Positions 37,010-46,982 of a DNA stretch of 64,000 nucleotides are shown piece by piece. The notes beneath the pieces were generated by a model, which was given only the letters and a program-made list of their open reading frames with translations, did not search any database and was not told the origin of the DNA. Within the stretch, counting starts at the first letter, position 1. Every line of letters begins with the position of its first letter. Made by a program: the position numbers and the translations under genes. The stretch is from Paracoccaceae bacterium. Lineage in GTDB: Bacteria > Pseudomonadota > Alphaproteobacteria > Rhodobacterales > Rhodobacteraceae. Location of the stretch: positions 124,001 through 188,000 of the forward strand of contig JADGFD010000004.1 of assembly GCA_016744015.1 (NCBI GenBank), in the 5' to 3' direction.

Positions 37010-37060
37010 CAAAATGAACAACCTTGTAGGTTGTAAACTTCAGTAAAAATTATTTTGCGA

Positions 37061-37282
37061 TCAATACCGCGCCGAACCCGAAGGCAAAGTGCAATCGGCA
37101 CCTCTAACCCTAAGTTCTGAAAAAATGGCCGATCGTTCAGGGGCCGTTGAAATCCATGTATTTGGGTCAAGCAAAGAACAAAGGTAGCCTGTGGGCATTT
37201 CCTTCACCGTTTCGTTGTCTATTTCCACACATCCAGGGAGTAATGTTAGCGCCACGAACAATGCGCCTATTGTAAACTTCAT
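37061..37282 (-). CDS. Small putative lipoprotein
   Basis: A 73-residue protein with a lipoprotein signal peptide: MKFTIGALFVALTLLPGC, where LPGC is the lipobox and Cys18 the expected acylation site. The mature part (VEIDNETVKEMPTGYLCSLLDPNTWISTAPERSAIF) contains CSLLDPNTWIS, a motif I associate with small Rhodobacteraceae lipoproteins of unknown role. No operon partner: glnA ends on the other strand and cobT lies downstream. Confidence 0.6.
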   Translation of the reverse strand: MKFTIGALFVALTLLPGCVEIDNETVKEMPTGYLCSLLDPNTWISTAPERSAIFSELRVRGADCTLPSGSARY

Positions 37283-37369
37283 TATCTATACCCTTATAAG
37301 CTCCTTCACTTACACTTTCACACAACGACCCAAGGCTGCAAGCACAAATTATAGGGGCAGAAAGCCACC

Positions 37370-38383
37370 TTACCCCTCCGAAACCCCCGCCTGATCAAAC
37401 GTTGCCATGCCCGAATGGCAGGCCAGCGCGGCCTTCACGATGTTAATCGCCAGCGCCCCGCCCGAGCCTTCACCAAGCCGCAGGCTGAGGTCAAGCAGCG
37501 GGCGTTTGCCCAGCTTTTCCAGCAGCCGCCCATGGGCGTTTTCATCTGAAAGGTGGCCTGCAATGCAATGATCCAGAGCGGCGGGGTTGGCTTTAAATAA
37601 GCAGGCAGCCGCCGCAGTGCAAATAAAACCATCAAGGATAACTGGAATGCGAAGGCTGCGTGCCCGCGCCATCGCCCCCACCATCGCCCCGATTTCACGC
37701 CCACCAAGGCAGCGCAGCACGTCAAGACCAGAGGACACCGCATGCAGCGCCACGCCTTTTTCGATCACCTCTAGCTTACGTCCCAAACCCTTAAAATCAA
37801 CACCCGTGCCGCGGCCAGCCCAGTCAACCGCCTCACCACCAAACAGGGCTTTGGCAATGGCAGCAGCGCTGGTGGTGTTGCCAATGCCCATTTCTCCAGC
37901 TACCAAAAGGTCGCCCGCTGGGTCCACAGCATCCCAGCCGGTCTGCAAGGCTCTAAGAAGCTCGGTTTTGCTCATCGCAGGCGCTTTAGTAAAATCTTCC
38001 GTCGGATTTTCAAGATCTAACGCAATCACCTCAAGGCTGGCACCTGCCACGTCACATAACTGGTTAATCGCCGCGCCGCCCGCTGCAAAATTACCCACCA
38101 TTTGGGCCGTCACCTCAGCCGGAAAGGCCGAAACCCCCTGCGCAACAACCCCGTGGTTGCCCGCAAACACCAGCACTTGCGGCGAGGTGATTTTCGGAGC
38201 CGCCTCGCCTCGCCATCCTGCATACCATATCGCCACATCCTCTAACCGGCCAAGCGCCGCCGGAGGTTTTGTAAGCACAGCATTGCGGGCTTTAGCGGCG
38301 TCCATCGCCGCACTATCTGGGTGCACGGGCTCATCTAAAACGGCGGCAAATTCATCAAGGGTCGAAAAAGGGGCTGTCATCAT
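37370..38383 (-). CDS. cobT: Nicotinate-nucleotide--dimethylbenzimidazole phosphoribosyltransferase
   Basis: A 337-residue enzyme of the lower-ligand branch of cobalamin synthesis, making alpha-ribazole phosphate from DMB. Conserved parts: [62 protein letters not shown], and the C-terminal [16 protein letters not shown] with [13 protein letters not shown]. The frame is open far upstream (38719), but that part overlaps cobS and lacks homology; I start at ATG 38383 or the adjacent 38380. It is divergent from cobS, with 90 bases between. Confidence 0.95.
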   Translation of the reverse strand: MMTAPFSTLDEFAAVLDEPVHPDSAAMDAAKARNAVLTKPPAALGRLEDVAIWYAGWRGEAAPKITSPQVLVFAGNHGVVAQGVSAFPAEVTAQMVGNFAAGGAAINQLCDVAGASLEVIALDLENPTEDFTKAPAMSKTELLRALQTGWDAVDPAGDLLVAGEMGIGNTTSAAAIAKALFGGEAVDWAGRGTGVDFKGLGRKLEVIEKGVALHAVSSGLDVLRCLGGREIGAMVGAMARARSLRIPVILDGFICTAAAACLFKANPAALDHCIAGHLSDENAHGRLLEKLGKRPLLDLSLRLGEGSGGALAINIVKAALACHSGMATFDQAGVSEG

Positions 38384-38473
38384 TTTGGCTTTCACATTTA
38401 CATTTGTGTCCGTATTACGAAGTATTGGCGCAAATGTTGAGCCAAAAACGTATCCGGAGCGGCTGATTACGCC

Positions 38474-39196
38474 ATGAAGTTTGAAATGCATGATATTGCG
38501 GCGGCATTTTCCCTGCTGACGCGCCTGCCGGTGCCGGTGGACCATCCCCGTGCGGGCGCGCGCGGCGCGGGGGCGGCTTGGGCATTTCCGCTGGTGGGGG
38601 CCGCGCTTGGGCTGCTGGCTGGGGCGCTTGGCTGGGCGCTCATTTCGTTTGGTATTTCGGTGGGCATAACGGCCGTATTTGTCATTGCAACGCAAGTCAT
38701 CGTTACAGGTGCCATGCACGAAGACGGGCTGGCTGATATGGCCGATGGTATGGGTGGGTTTACCGCTGAAAAACGCCTCGAAATCATGAAAGACAGCCGC
38801 ATTGGCGCTTACGGCGCGATTGCGTTGGTATTGGCGCTGCTGGCACGGTATGCGGGTATTTCGGAGGTCGCTGCGAGTGAGTTACCATTTGCACTGGCCG
38901 CTCTTGGTGCGGGCTCTAGGGCATTGATGGTGGCCATAATGGCATGGCTGCCCAATGCGCGAGAATCAGGGCTTTCAGCAAGTGCGGGGCAACCTCCACC
39001 ATGGCCCGCCCTCAGCTTGGGGCTAGTATTTTGCCTGATGGCCTTTGGTTGGAGCGGTTTTTGGATGTTCACCGGCATGGCGCTGGCGGTAGCGCTTATC
39101 GCGCTTATTGCGAAAGCCCGCTTTGGCGGCCAGACCGGAGATATCCTCGGGGCCAGCCAGCAAAGTGCAGAGATAGTCGGGCTGGCGCTATTATAA
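38474..39196 (+). CDS. cobS: Adenosylcobinamide-GDP ribazoletransferase
   Basis: A 240-residue inner-membrane enzyme that joins alpha-ribazole to GDP-cobinamide, the last steps of cobalamin synthesis. The conserved [15 protein letters not shown] lies at the N-terminus, then [17 protein letters not shown] (metal-binding Asp/Glu) and [14 protein letters not shown]. Several membrane segments follow. It uses the product of the divergent cobT. Its last six bases overlap the convergent yebC gene. No cobalamin riboswitch is visible in the 90-base gap. Confidence 0.94.
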   Translation: MKFEMHDIAAAFSLLTRLPVPVDHPRAGARGAGAAWAFPLVGAALGLLAGALGWALISFGISVGITAVFVIATQVIVTGAMHEDGLADMADGMGGFTAEKRLEIMKDSRIGAYGAIALVLALLARYAGISEVAASELPFALAALGAGSRALMVAIMAWLPNARESGLSASAGQPPPWPALSLGLVFCLMAFGWSGFWMFTGMALAVALIALIAKARFGGQTGDILGASQQSAEIVGLALL

Positions 39197-39931
39197 CTGC
39201 GCCATCACCTCTTCCGAAATATCAAAATTCGCGGTCACCGTTTGCACATCGTCGTCATCCTCAAGAGATTCGATCAGACGCATGAGTTTTTCAGCTGCGA
39301 CCAAATCAAGCTCTGTGGTGGTTTGCGGCTTCCAGATCAGCTTGGTGGATTCGGATTCCCCAAGCGCCGCTTCAAGCGCATTGGAAACGTCATTAAGGCT
39401 GGCGGCCTCGCAATAAATAATGTGACCCTCGTCAGAGCTTTCCACATCATCTGCGCCAGCCTCAATAGCAGCGTCCATCAGCGCATCAGCGTCCCCCGCT
39501 TCAACTGGGTAAACCACCTCTCCCACGCGATCAAACATGAAAGATACCGCGCCGGTTTCTGCAAGGTTACCGCCCGATTTTGTAAAAATCGAGCGCACCG
39601 AGGAGGCTGTCCGATTGCGATTATCCGTCATCGCTTCCACAATCACGGCCACGCCCGCAGGGCCATAGCCCTCATAACGAATTTCGTCGTAATTATCACC
39701 CTCACCGGCCGTCGATTTCTTAATCGCCCGCTCAATCACATCTTTTGGCACAGATACCTTCTTGGCTTCCTTGACCGCGAGGCGCAGGCGCGGGTTTTTA
39801 TCCGGGTCCGGGTCCCCCATTTTTGCGGCCACCGTTATCTCTTTTGCCAGCTTGGAAAACAGCTTGGATCGCACGGCGTCTTGGCGCCCCTTGCGATGCT
39901 GAATATTTGCCCATTTTGAATGGCCCGCCAT
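39191..39931 (-). CDS. yebC: YebC/PmpR family DNA-binding regulator
   Basis: A 246-residue protein of the YebC/TACO1 family. Conserved parts: [66 protein letters not shown], and [12 protein letters not shown] start at ATG 39931 (MAGHSK), the universal start of this family. Members have been reported as transcription regulators and, more recently, as factors that relieve ribosome stalling at polyproline. The C-terminal end overlaps cobS by six bases. Confidence 0.95.
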   Translation of the reverse strand: MAGHSKWANIQHRKGRQDAVRSKLFSKLAKEITVAAKMGDPDPDKNPRLRLAVKEAKKVSVPKDVIERAIKKSTAGEGDNYDEIRYEGYGPAGVAVIVEAMTDNRNRTASSVRSIFTKSGGNLAETGAVSFMFDRVGEVVYPVEAGDADALMDAAIEAGADDVESSDEGHIIYCEAASLNDVSNALEAALGESESTKLIWKPQTTTELDLVAAEKLMRLIESLEDDDDVQTVTANFDISEEVMAQL

Positions 39932-40013
39932 AGGTGCCTCCGTTATTAAATACGTTTGCAACCGTATAAAACAAATCCGCCCTGCCCCGCAAGCCGAACC
40001 TCAAGGCCTGGAT

Positions 40014-40200
40014 GGCTGGCTTGCCAGCCCGCGCCGACAAGGTGGCCCGAAGGGTCGCCGCGGAGGCGCGACGCCAGAGCTGTCCCGCCGCTCCGGGTTT
40101 GCTTTGACCTCTGCGGGGGTAAACCCCCACTCGGCCAAAGCACATTTATCAGCAAGCTGAAAATGCCAGCCGCAGGCCCGCGCCTCGCTGCGCTCGGTGG
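40014..40200 (+). repeat. Structured intergenic repeat, family 1, copy B
   Basis: Starts with hairpin GGCTG-GCTTGC-CAGCC (40015-40030) and block GCGCCGACAAGGTGGCCCGA. The central TTGCTTTGACC/GGCCAAAGCA arm encloses CTCTGCGGGGGTAAACCCCCACTC. ATTTATCAGC/GCTGAAAAT follows; it ends GCGCCTCGCTGCGCTCGGTGG. It sits between divergent yebC and the second SLC13 gene, so promoters of both must lie beside or within it. Confidence 0.88.
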
Positions 40201-40269
40201 GAGCGCGCAACCAGCCATTGCATTTTATAACCATTTCCGCTTGGATGGGAAAAACCATGCGGAGCGCTT

Positions 40270-42048
40270 ATGACCACTGATCAAATCATCCTGTTTTCCC
40301 TGTTCGGGGGCGTGTTTGTCTTCTTGCTATGGGGTAAGTTTAGGTATGACCTTGTAGCCTTTACAGCCCTTTTGCTTGGGGTTGTCACCGGCGTTATCCC
40401 GACCAAACATGCCTTTGACGGCTTTGGCCACTCAGCCACTTTGGTTGTAGCCCTTGTTTTAGTGGTTTCAGCGGGCTTGGTGCGCTCTGGCGCTGTTTTC
40501 CTCATCACCCGCACACTGGTTGATGCCTCCCGTTCGCTTGGCGCACATATTGCGCTGATGGGAGCAATAGGCGGGGTGCTTTCAGGCTTTATGAACAACG
40601 TAGCGGCGCTGGCGCTCTTGATGCCGGTAGACATCCAAACCGCGCGCAAAGCCAAGCGGGCACCGGGTCTTTCGCTGATGCCACTTTCCTTTGCCACGAT
40701 TTTGGGCGGGATGATCACGCTCATCGGCACGCCGCCCAATATCATCATTGCCGCCATCCGAGAGGACAGTCTCGGCGAGTCCTTCGCAATGTTCGATTTT
40801 GCGCCGGTTGGGCTTGTGGCCGCTACGGCTGGGCTTTTATTTGTCGCGCTCATAGGCTGGCGCTTGATCCCACAAGGGGAAGCCGCAAAGAGCAGCGACC
40901 CTATGGCTGAAGTGGCGCAGTATATTGCCGAGCTCACCGTGCCGGAGGGTTCATTGCTTATTGGCCAGCGGGTATCAGAGCTTTACGAGACTGCAGACAA
41001 AAACGAGGTGGCAATCCTTGGCCTCGTGCGCGCAGGAAAGCGTAGGTATGGCACCGCGAGCACGACCAAACTCGCTGCCGGAGATGCCCTAGTGCTGGAA
41101 GCCAGCCCTGATGCCCTCGATGAATTCCGCGCCGCCCTTTCGCTTGATTTTGCCGAAGCCAAGCGGCAAGAGGCCTTGCGCGCTGATGGTGACGGGCTAA
41201 GCGTGATTGAAGTGGTGGTGACCGAAGAATCTCGGATTAACGGCAAAACCGCGATGGCGATTGGGCTGGGATGGCGCAGGCGCACAGTGTTGATGGGCAT
41301 TGCCCGGCAAGGGCGCACAATTAAGAGCCATATTCGCAAAACCGAGGTCACAACGGGTGATATTTTGCTACTTTTGGTGCCAAGTGACCAAAGCAATGAC
41401 GTTGTTGAATGGCTGGGCTGCCTACCGTTGGCCGCGCGTGGTTTGAACGTGACCGAAGAGAAAAAAGTGTGGTTGTCCATTGGTATGTTTGCGGCGGCTG
41501 TTGCACTTGCGAGCTTTGGGCTGGTTTACCTGCCGGTGGCGCTGGGGCTGGTGGTGGTGGGCTTTGTGCTTTTCAAAATCCTGCCGCTTTCAGAGATTTA
41601 CAACCACATTAGCTGGCCCGTTGTGGTGCTGCTGGGCTCAATGATCCCACTGGGTGCCGCGCTGGAAACATCGGGTGGCACCGAGCTTATTGCCGACTGG
41701 CTCATAGGCCTCACATCCGGCATGGCCCCTTGGGCGATTCTCACGATCCTCATGATCGTCACCATGACGCTTTCAGACGTGCTCAACAACACCGCCACCA
41801 CCATTGTGGCCGCTCCAATTGCCATCCAAATGGCCAACACGCTGGAGGTTAACCCCGACCCCTTCCTGATGGCCGTTGCCGTGGCTGCAAGCTGCGCCTT
41901 CCTTACGCCTATCGGCCATAAGAACAACACATTGATTTTGGGTCCCGGCGGTTATAGCTTTGGCGACTATTGGCGCATGGGCCTACCACTGGAGATCATC
42001 GTGGTGGCTGTCAGCATCCCCGCGATCTTGGTATTTTGGCCGCTTTAA
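40270..42048 (+). CDS. SLC13 family permease with two TrkA-C domains (second paralogue)
   Basis: A 592-residue inner-membrane carrier, the same length and layout as the permease at 9489-11267 but only moderately alike in sequence. Membrane helices occupy about residues 1-205 and 395-592. The pore-loop repeats are SGFMNNVAALALL with IGTPPNIIIAAI, and LNNTATTIVAAPIA with TPIGHKNNTLILGPGGYSFGDY. Two RCK_C domains lie between (LTVPEGSLLIGQRVSEL, about 218 on; VTEESRINGKTAMAIG, about 317 on). GCGGAGCGCTT precedes the ATG. A dipeptidase gene follows 15 bases later. Substrate uncertain, an organic or inorganic anion. Confidence 0.9.
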   Translation: MTTDQIILFSLFGGVFVFLLWGKFRYDLVAFTALLLGVVTGVIPTKHAFDGFGHSATLVVALVLVVSAGLVRSGAVFLITRTLVDASRSLGAHIALMGAIGGVLSGFMNNVAALALLMPVDIQTARKAKRAPGLSLMPLSFATILGGMITLIGTPPNIIIAAIREDSLGESFAMFDFAPVGLVAATAGLLFVALIGWRLIPQGEAAKSSDPMAEVAQYIAELTVPEGSLLIGQRVSELYETADKNEVAILGLVRAGKRRYGTASTTKLAAGDALVLEASPDALDEFRAALSLDFAEAKRQEALRADGDGLSVIEVVVTEESRINGKTAMAIGLGWRRRTVLMGIARQGRTIKSHIRKTEVTTGDILLLLVPSDQSNDVVEWLGCLPLAARGLNVTEEKKVWLSIGMFAAAVALASFGLVYLPVALGLVVVGFVLFKILPLSEIYNHISWPVVVLLGSMIPLGAALETSGGTELIADWLIGLTSGMAPWAILTILMIVTMTLSDVLNNTATTIVAAPIAIQMANTLEVNPDPFLMAVAVAASCAFLTPIGHKNNTLILGPGGYSFGDYWRMGLPLEIIVVAVSIPAILVFWPL

Positions 42049-42063
42049 CACTTTGGAGCCACT

Positions 42064-43245
42064 ATGAAATTTATAAAAAAAGCGCTTAAAGTGGTTTCGA
42101 CTCTGGCGATTGCCGGGCTGGTAGGCTTTTTGGTATTTGGCCCGGGCTATGTGGAGCGCAGCCGCAACCAAGTAGCCAAGCACGCGCCTTATCTGATTTC
42201 AGACCGCGCCCAAGCCCTGCATGATAGCCTCGTGATTGGCGATTGGCACGCTGACAGCCTGCTTTGGAACCGCGACCTCTCGGAGCGCGGTGTCTATGGG
42301 CAAGTAGACCTCCCACGGCTTATCGAGGGCAATGTAGCGGTGCAGGTTTTTACTGCTGTCACGAAATCTCCCGCGGGGCTAAATTATGACGGTAATGACG
42401 CCGATGCTTTTGATAACATTACCCTTTTGGCGGCAGCTCAGCTTTGGCCCATGCGCACATGGTGGAGCCTGACCGAGCGCGCGCTTTATCAGGCTGAAAA
42501 GCTGGCCGACCTTCAGATGGAAGCACCGGAAAGCCTGAAAATCATTCGCACGATTGATGATCTTGAAGAGGTGCTCACGCGCCGCGCGGCGGGTGAAAAA
42601 ATTGTCGGGGGCATGCTCGGGATCGAAGGCGCGCACCCGCTTGAAGGTGATATCGCCAACCTGCTACGGCTGGAATCTGCGGGCTATCGGCTGGTGGCTT
42701 TACAGCACTTTTTTGACAATGAGCTGGGCGGCTCGCTACATGGTCGCAGCAATGCAGGGTTGACTGATTTTGGCAAAGAGGTCGTGGCCGAAGTGGAGCG
42801 CCGCGGGCTGATTTTGGATGTGGCGCATTCAAGCGAGCAAGTGGTTGAAGATGTGTTGGCGATGGTGGATATGCCCATTGTGCTGAGCCATACCGGCATG
42901 CGCTCTGTTTGTGACGTGAAGCGTAATATTCCAGTTGAGCTTATGCAGCGCATAGCGGCCACTGGCGGCGTGGTCGGTATTGGCTATTGGCAGGAAGTCA
43001 CCTGTGATGACAGCCCCGCAGGCGTTGCCCGCAGCATATTGGCGGCGACAGAAGCGCTCGGGGGAGATGCGGTTTCGCTCGGGTCAGATTTTGATGGCTC
43101 GGTGGCAACAGCTTTTGACACGTCCGAGCTCGCGGCGATCACCCAAGAGCTATTAAAGCTCGAAATGACCGACGAGCAAATACGAAAGGTTATGGGCGAA
43201 AACCTGTTGAGGGTTATGAGGGCACGGCTGGAAATGCGGCCCTAG
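42064..43245 (+). CDS. Membrane dipeptidase (peptidase M19)
   Basis: A 393-residue zinc dipeptidase of the renal dipeptidase family, with an N-terminal membrane anchor or signal (residues 10-28: VVSTLAIAGLVGFLVFGPG). Metal ligands: His and Asp of DWHADSLLW, Glu of GIEGAHPLE, His in DVAHSSEQV, and His in VLSHTGMRSV; SDFDG completes the pocket. It would hydrolyse dipeptides in the periplasm. TTTGGAGCCACT precedes the ATG, and the gene directly follows the second SLC13 permease, suggesting joint expression. Confidence 0.92.
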   Translation: MKFIKKALKVVSTLAIAGLVGFLVFGPGYVERSRNQVAKHAPYLISDRAQALHDSLVIGDWHADSLLWNRDLSERGVYGQVDLPRLIEGNVAVQVFTAVTKSPAGLNYDGNDADAFDNITLLAAAQLWPMRTWWSLTERALYQAEKLADLQMEAPESLKIIRTIDDLEEVLTRRAAGEKIVGGMLGIEGAHPLEGDIANLLRLESAGYRLVALQHFFDNELGGSLHGRSNAGLTDFGKEVVAEVERRGLILDVAHSSEQVVEDVLAMVDMPIVLSHTGMRSVCDVKRNIPVELMQRIAATGGVVGIGYWQEVTCDDSPAGVARSILAATEALGGDAVSLGSDFDGSVATAFDTSELAAITQELLKLEMTDEQIRKVMGENLLRVMRARLEMRP

Positions 43246-43254
43246 AGCTAGGCG

Positions 43255-43460
43255 CGCCGAGCGTAGCGAGGCCACGGCCAGCGGCAGGCATTTTTTACTA
43301 GTTAAAAAATGTGCTTTTGCCGAGTGGGGGCGGTTATAATGCGCTATTTTGCATACAAATTGCTGTGCTAGCCCCCGCAGAGGTAAAAGCAAGCACGGCG
43401 CTGTCCGGCAGTTCTGGCGTCGCGCCTCCGCGGCGACCCTTCGGGCCACCTTGTTGGCGC
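43255..43460 (-). repeat. Structured intergenic repeat, family 1, copy C (inverted, with inserted loop)
   Basis: Reads on the minus strand: CAACAAGGTGGCCCGAAGGG and GCGGAGGCGCGACGCCAGA near 43460-43410, then the central arm GCTTTTACCTCTGCGGGGG (from about 43390), and GTGGCCTCGCTACGCTCGG at the end (43257-43275). Its central hairpin loop is TAAA in copies B and D but about 38 bases here (43334-43371, AT-rich). The A/T-rich hairpin ATTTTTTACTAGTTAAAAAAT (43290-43310) replaces the TTTTTCAG/CTGAAAAA one. It lies between the convergent dipeptidase and ABC exporter genes. Confidence 0.85.
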
Positions 43461-43496
43461 GTGCGGCGCCTACGGCTTGCAAAGGGGCGGGCGCTG

Positions 43497-45314
43497 CTAA
43501 GCCTCTGCCATATCCGCCCTCTGGCGTTGCCACATGGCGGCATAGCGGCCATCATGCGCCAAAAGGTCAGCATGAGTGCCTTCCTCCACAACATGACCCT
43601 GCTCCAGCACTACTATTTTGTCGGCATCCACCACTGTAGAAAGCCGATGCGCAATGGTGATAACGCTGCGGCCCTGCCCCATGCTTCGTAGGCTCTCCAA
43701 GATACCTTGCTCGGTTTCGCTATCCAGCGCCGAGGTTGCTTCATCCAACAGCAATATCGGTGGATTTTTTAGCAAGGTGCGGGCAATACCTACCCGCTGC
43801 TTTTCGCCACCAGAGAGCTTAAGCCCCCGCTCGCCCACTTGGGTGTTATAGCCCTCAGGTAAGCCCATGATAAAATCGTGGATCTGGGCCGCTTTTGCCG
43901 CAGTTTCGATCTCCTGCCGCGTTGCTCCCGCTCGCCCATAGGCGATATTATAGCCAACGGTATCGTTAAACAGCACAGTGTCTTGCGGCACCACGCCAAT
44001 TTTGGCACGCAGGCTTTTCTGGGTAATATCCCGTACGTCTTGGCCGTCAACCTTTAGCCCGCCCGCGCTCACATCATAAAACCGGAACAAAAGCCGCCCG
44101 ATGGTAGATTTCCCAGAACCGGAGGGGCCAACGACCGCAATCGTTTCCCCGGGGCCAACCCGCAGATTCAACTTATGCAAAATCTGCCGATTTTCCTCGT
44201 AGGAAAAATCAACATTCTCAAAGCTCACCTCGCCACCTTGCACCTGAATTTCAGGTGCCGCCGGCTTATCAGTGATCTCGGGGGGTTGGCTGAGCAGCGA
44301 AAACATCTGCCCCATATCCACCAGCGCCTGCCGGATTTCTCGGTATACCGACCCAAGAAAATTCAGCGGCATCACCAGCTGGATCATATAGGTGTTCACC
44401 CCCACAAACTCGCCCACGGTCAGATCGCCAGCCTCAACCCCGATCGCGGCCATGATCATCACAATCACCAGCCCCGCAGTAATCAGCACCGACTGGCCAA
44501 AATTCAGGAACCCCAATGAATAGCTGGTCTTAATTGCCGCCTGCTGGTAGGCGCGCATCGAAACATCATAGCGCACCGACTCACGCTCTTCGGCGCTAAA
44601 ATACTTAACGGTTTCAAAGTTCAACAGGCTATCAATCGCCTTTTGGTTGGCCTCTGTATCCGCCTTATTTTGCTGACGGCGGATATTCACGCGCCATTCC
44701 GTAACCTTAAACGTAAAGACCACGTAAAGAAAAATGGTAACAGCCACCACGCCCAGATATCGGATATCAAACAGCCACACCAAAGCCACACCCACAAAGA
44801 TCAGCTCCAAAATAAGCGGTCCGATCGAAAACAGCATGAAGCGGAGCAGGAATTCTACGCCCTTTACCCCGCGCTCGATAATCCGGCTCAACCCGCCTGT
44901 TTTGCGCTGAAGGTGGTAGCGCAGGCTGAGCGCATGAATATGGTCAAAGGTTTCGCGCGCCAGCACGCGCAGAGCGCGCTGCGCCACGCGGGCAAACAGC
45001 ACGTCGCGGAGCTGGTTAAACCCCACCGCGGCAAGGCGCATCAGGCCATAGCCGACGACTAATCCAATAGCAGATATGCCCATTAACCACGCCACACTGC
45101 CCGAAGCTTCTTCGGGCGTAAGCGCATCAATGGCGGCAATAAAAAACAGCGGAGTAAGGGCTGTGGCCACCTTGGCCAGCACCAATGCCAGCATCGCCAG
45201 CACCACTCGCACCCGCAGCCAAAAACGGTTTTTTGGCCAGAGATAAGGCGTTACGCGCTTGATGGTTTCCCAGCCGCTATAGCTGTCGTCGTCATCATCG
45301 GGGGTATAAGACAT
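43497..45314 (-). CDS. ABC transporter permease/ATP-binding protein, ATM1 type
   Basis: A 605-residue half-transporter. The N-terminal six-helix membrane domain includes RALRVLARETFDHIHALSLRYHLQRKTGGLSRIIERGVKG, the hallmark of ATM1/ABCB7 and HMT1-type exporters. The nucleotide-binding domain has Walker A GPSGSGKSTIG, signature LSGGEKQRVGIART, Walker B ILLLDEATSALD and the H-loop in VITIAHRLST. It works as a homodimer. Relatives in alphaproteobacteria export glutathione-complexed metals or sulfur. I start at ATG 45314; ATG 45326 is four codons longer. Confidence 0.92.
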   Translation of the reverse strand: MSYTPDDDDDSYSGWETIKRVTPYLWPKNRFWLRVRVVLAMLALVLAKVATALTPLFFIAAIDALTPEEASGSVAWLMGISAIGLVVGYGLMRLAAVGFNQLRDVLFARVAQRALRVLARETFDHIHALSLRYHLQRKTGGLSRIIERGVKGVEFLLRFMLFSIGPLILELIFVGVALVWLFDIRYLGVVAVTIFLYVVFTFKVTEWRVNIRRQQNKADTEANQKAIDSLLNFETVKYFSAEERESVRYDVSMRAYQQAAIKTSYSLGFLNFGQSVLITAGLVIVMIMAAIGVEAGDLTVGEFVGVNTYMIQLVMPLNFLGSVYREIRQALVDMGQMFSLLSQPPEITDKPAAPEIQVQGGEVSFENVDFSYEENRQILHKLNLRVGPGETIAVVGPSGSGKSTIGRLLFRFYDVSAGGLKVDGQDVRDITQKSLRAKIGVVPQDTVLFNDTVGYNIAYGRAGATRQEIETAAKAAQIHDFIMGLPEGYNTQVGERGLKLSGGEKQRVGIARTLLKNPPILLLDEATSALDSETEQGILESLRSMGQGRSVITIAHRLSTVVDADKIVVLEQGHVVEEGTHADLLAHDGRYAAMWQRQRADMAEA

Positions 45315-45374
45315 GTTTTTTCGCATCTGTGACAGATAAGGGCTATGGCCACAAAGCGCCAGAGGGCGCGTGGA

Positions 45375-46907
45375 TTATTCCTCGATGCGGGGGATCGAAA
45401 AAATTTGCCCCGGATAAATAAGATCAGGGTCGCGGATGGTGTCTTTATTGGCACTGTATATTTGCGAAAAGGCATCACCGTTGCCGTAAGCTTCGGTGGC
45501 CATAAGCCATAATGTGTTGCCCGGTTGCACAATAATTTTTGCACCCTGGGAGAAGGACTCCGGCATTTCAGCCTCTGGGAATTGGCGCTGGAATGGCGAT
45601 TCCGTGCGGCTAATAACCTCCCCCGACGGTGCAATTTCATCAACCCGCAACACATAGCGGCCCTCGGCGACATCAGAAACCTCCAGCTCCCATGTGCCGC
45701 CCTCAGCAATAGGGGCCTCGCCAGCCAATTTGCCGTCGGTATAAATGCGTGCCACATTCCCGGGCTGGCCGCGCCCAGAGAGCTGCACCGCACCGCTATC
45801 TGCATAGCTCACCAGATCAAGGCTCACATTGAGCGGCACGGCGGGGGCTGCGGGCTGCACAATATGTACGGCATCAGGCGTGCGGTGCACAACAATTGGC
45901 GTGGTATCAGCCGCATCCGCCGCGGCGGGGAGGATAACGATATCTTCCTGAGACACCACCAATGCTGCCCCTTCGGGGGCCGCAGGAATTTGCGAATCAA
46001 GCGTTGTTGCGCTCGGCGCATTCAAAAACACAACAAATTCACCCCGTGCCGTGGCCGTAGCTTCGGCCACCGGAATTGTGCCGGACAGCACCTGCACATT
46101 GGCCCCCGGGGCAGCGCGGCCAGCGATCAACGCACTGCCATCGGGAGAGACACGCACCAAATCAAAGCTGGGCGAGATTTGGTTCGGTGCAGGCGCCTCT
46201 CCGAGTGGCAAAACCTGCGCAAGGGTCAAGGGCGGGCTAGCCTCCCCCAGTAGGGGTGGCACCTCAGCCGCGGGCGGGCTGGCTTGCTCGGCTCCGTTTT
46301 CGGGCGACGAACCAAGCGCCGGAGCGCTTTGCGCAAGGGCTGGCTGGATAGGGTTGGGGGGTGGAAGTTCTGGCGCGGGCGGTGTTTCTACCACCTCTAC
46401 CTCAGCGGTTTGTAAAGCCGATTCTTCCGGAGATTCAAGCTCCGGCACCGGATCAGCGCTCAGATCTTCGGCCTCATTCACTGCCTCCTGTATGTCCATT
46501 GCGATGTCTTCACTTGGCAATGGCGGCGTTACCTTTTCAGGGCGAGCATCCGTCTCGTGCATGTCCACTTCGGAAGCGATAACAGCTTCTTCTGTTGGCT
46601 CGACAGGCATCACCACCACGGTAGCGTTGCCTAGCGGATCAGCAATTTGGCTAACAACGGCTTCTGCTTCACTTATAGCCACAGGATCGTTCTTCGCTGC
46701 CTCCAAAATTGCGGCGGGCGTTTCAACTGCGGCAACGTTTGCTCCCGCGAGCGGATCAGTTTCTTCAAGCGGCGGCATAACATCCACCGCTTCGGCCACC
46801 GCGCTAGGCGGCTCTGCGGGCAGTTCATTATAGCGGAGGAAAGCAAGCGCGACCACGCCCAGCGCCGCCACGACCCAAAACCACCACGATTTTATGATTT
46901 TCCCCAA
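45375..46907 (-). CDS. LysM domain-containing protein with long Ala/Pro-rich region
   Basis: A 510-residue protein anchored by one N-terminal membrane segment (residues 8-26: WWFWVVAALGVVALAFLRY). Residues 30-260 are low-complexity, rich in Ala, Pro, Glu and Val. Two repeated beta modules (about 220-285: SPDGSALIAGRAAPGANVQVL; about 350-425: ADSGAVQLSGRGQPGNVARIYTDG) resemble Ig-like or bacterial big domains. A C-terminal LysM domain (about 457-507: VQPGNTLWLMATEAYGNGDAFSQIY) binds peptidoglycan. The start codon is TTG 46907, with AGGG upstream. This protein next to carD is a Rhodobacteraceae arrangement. Its role is probably linking the membrane and cell wall. Confidence 0.85.
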   Translation of the reverse strand: MGKIIKSWWFWVVAALGVVALAFLRYNELPAEPPSAVAEAVDVMPPLEETDPLAGANVAAVETPAAILEAAKNDPVAISEAEAVVSQIADPLGNATVVVMPVEPTEEAVIASEVDMHETDARPEKVTPPLPSEDIAMDIQEAVNEAEDLSADPVPELESPEESALQTAEVEVVETPPAPELPPPNPIQPALAQSAPALGSSPENGAEQASPPAAEVPPLLGEASPPLTLAQVLPLGEAPAPNQISPSFDLVRVSPDGSALIAGRAAPGANVQVLSGTIPVAEATATARGEFVVFLNAPSATTLDSQIPAAPEGAALVVSQEDIVILPAAADAADTTPIVVHRTPDAVHIVQPAAPAVPLNVSLDLVSYADSGAVQLSGRGQPGNVARIYTDGKLAGEAPIAEGGTWELEVSDVAEGRYVLRVDEIAPSGEVISRTESPFQRQFPEAEMPESFSQGAKIIVQPGNTLWLMATEAYGNGDAFSQIYSANKDTIRDPDLIYPGQIFSIPRIEE

Positions 46908-46982
46908 AAGAAAATACCCTCCGACGATATGTCGAAGGGTAGTGTGCTAAGAACCCGCTCATTTATCAAGCAAAACTATTGC

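Noticed and set aside
38384-38473. Cobalamin riboswitch between cobT and cobS
   Set aside because: The 90-base gap is too short, and no conserved B12-box-like sequence is visible.
38384-38719. Extended N-terminus of cobT to 38719
   Set aside because: The upstream part overlaps cobS, has no family likeness and no ribosome binding site.
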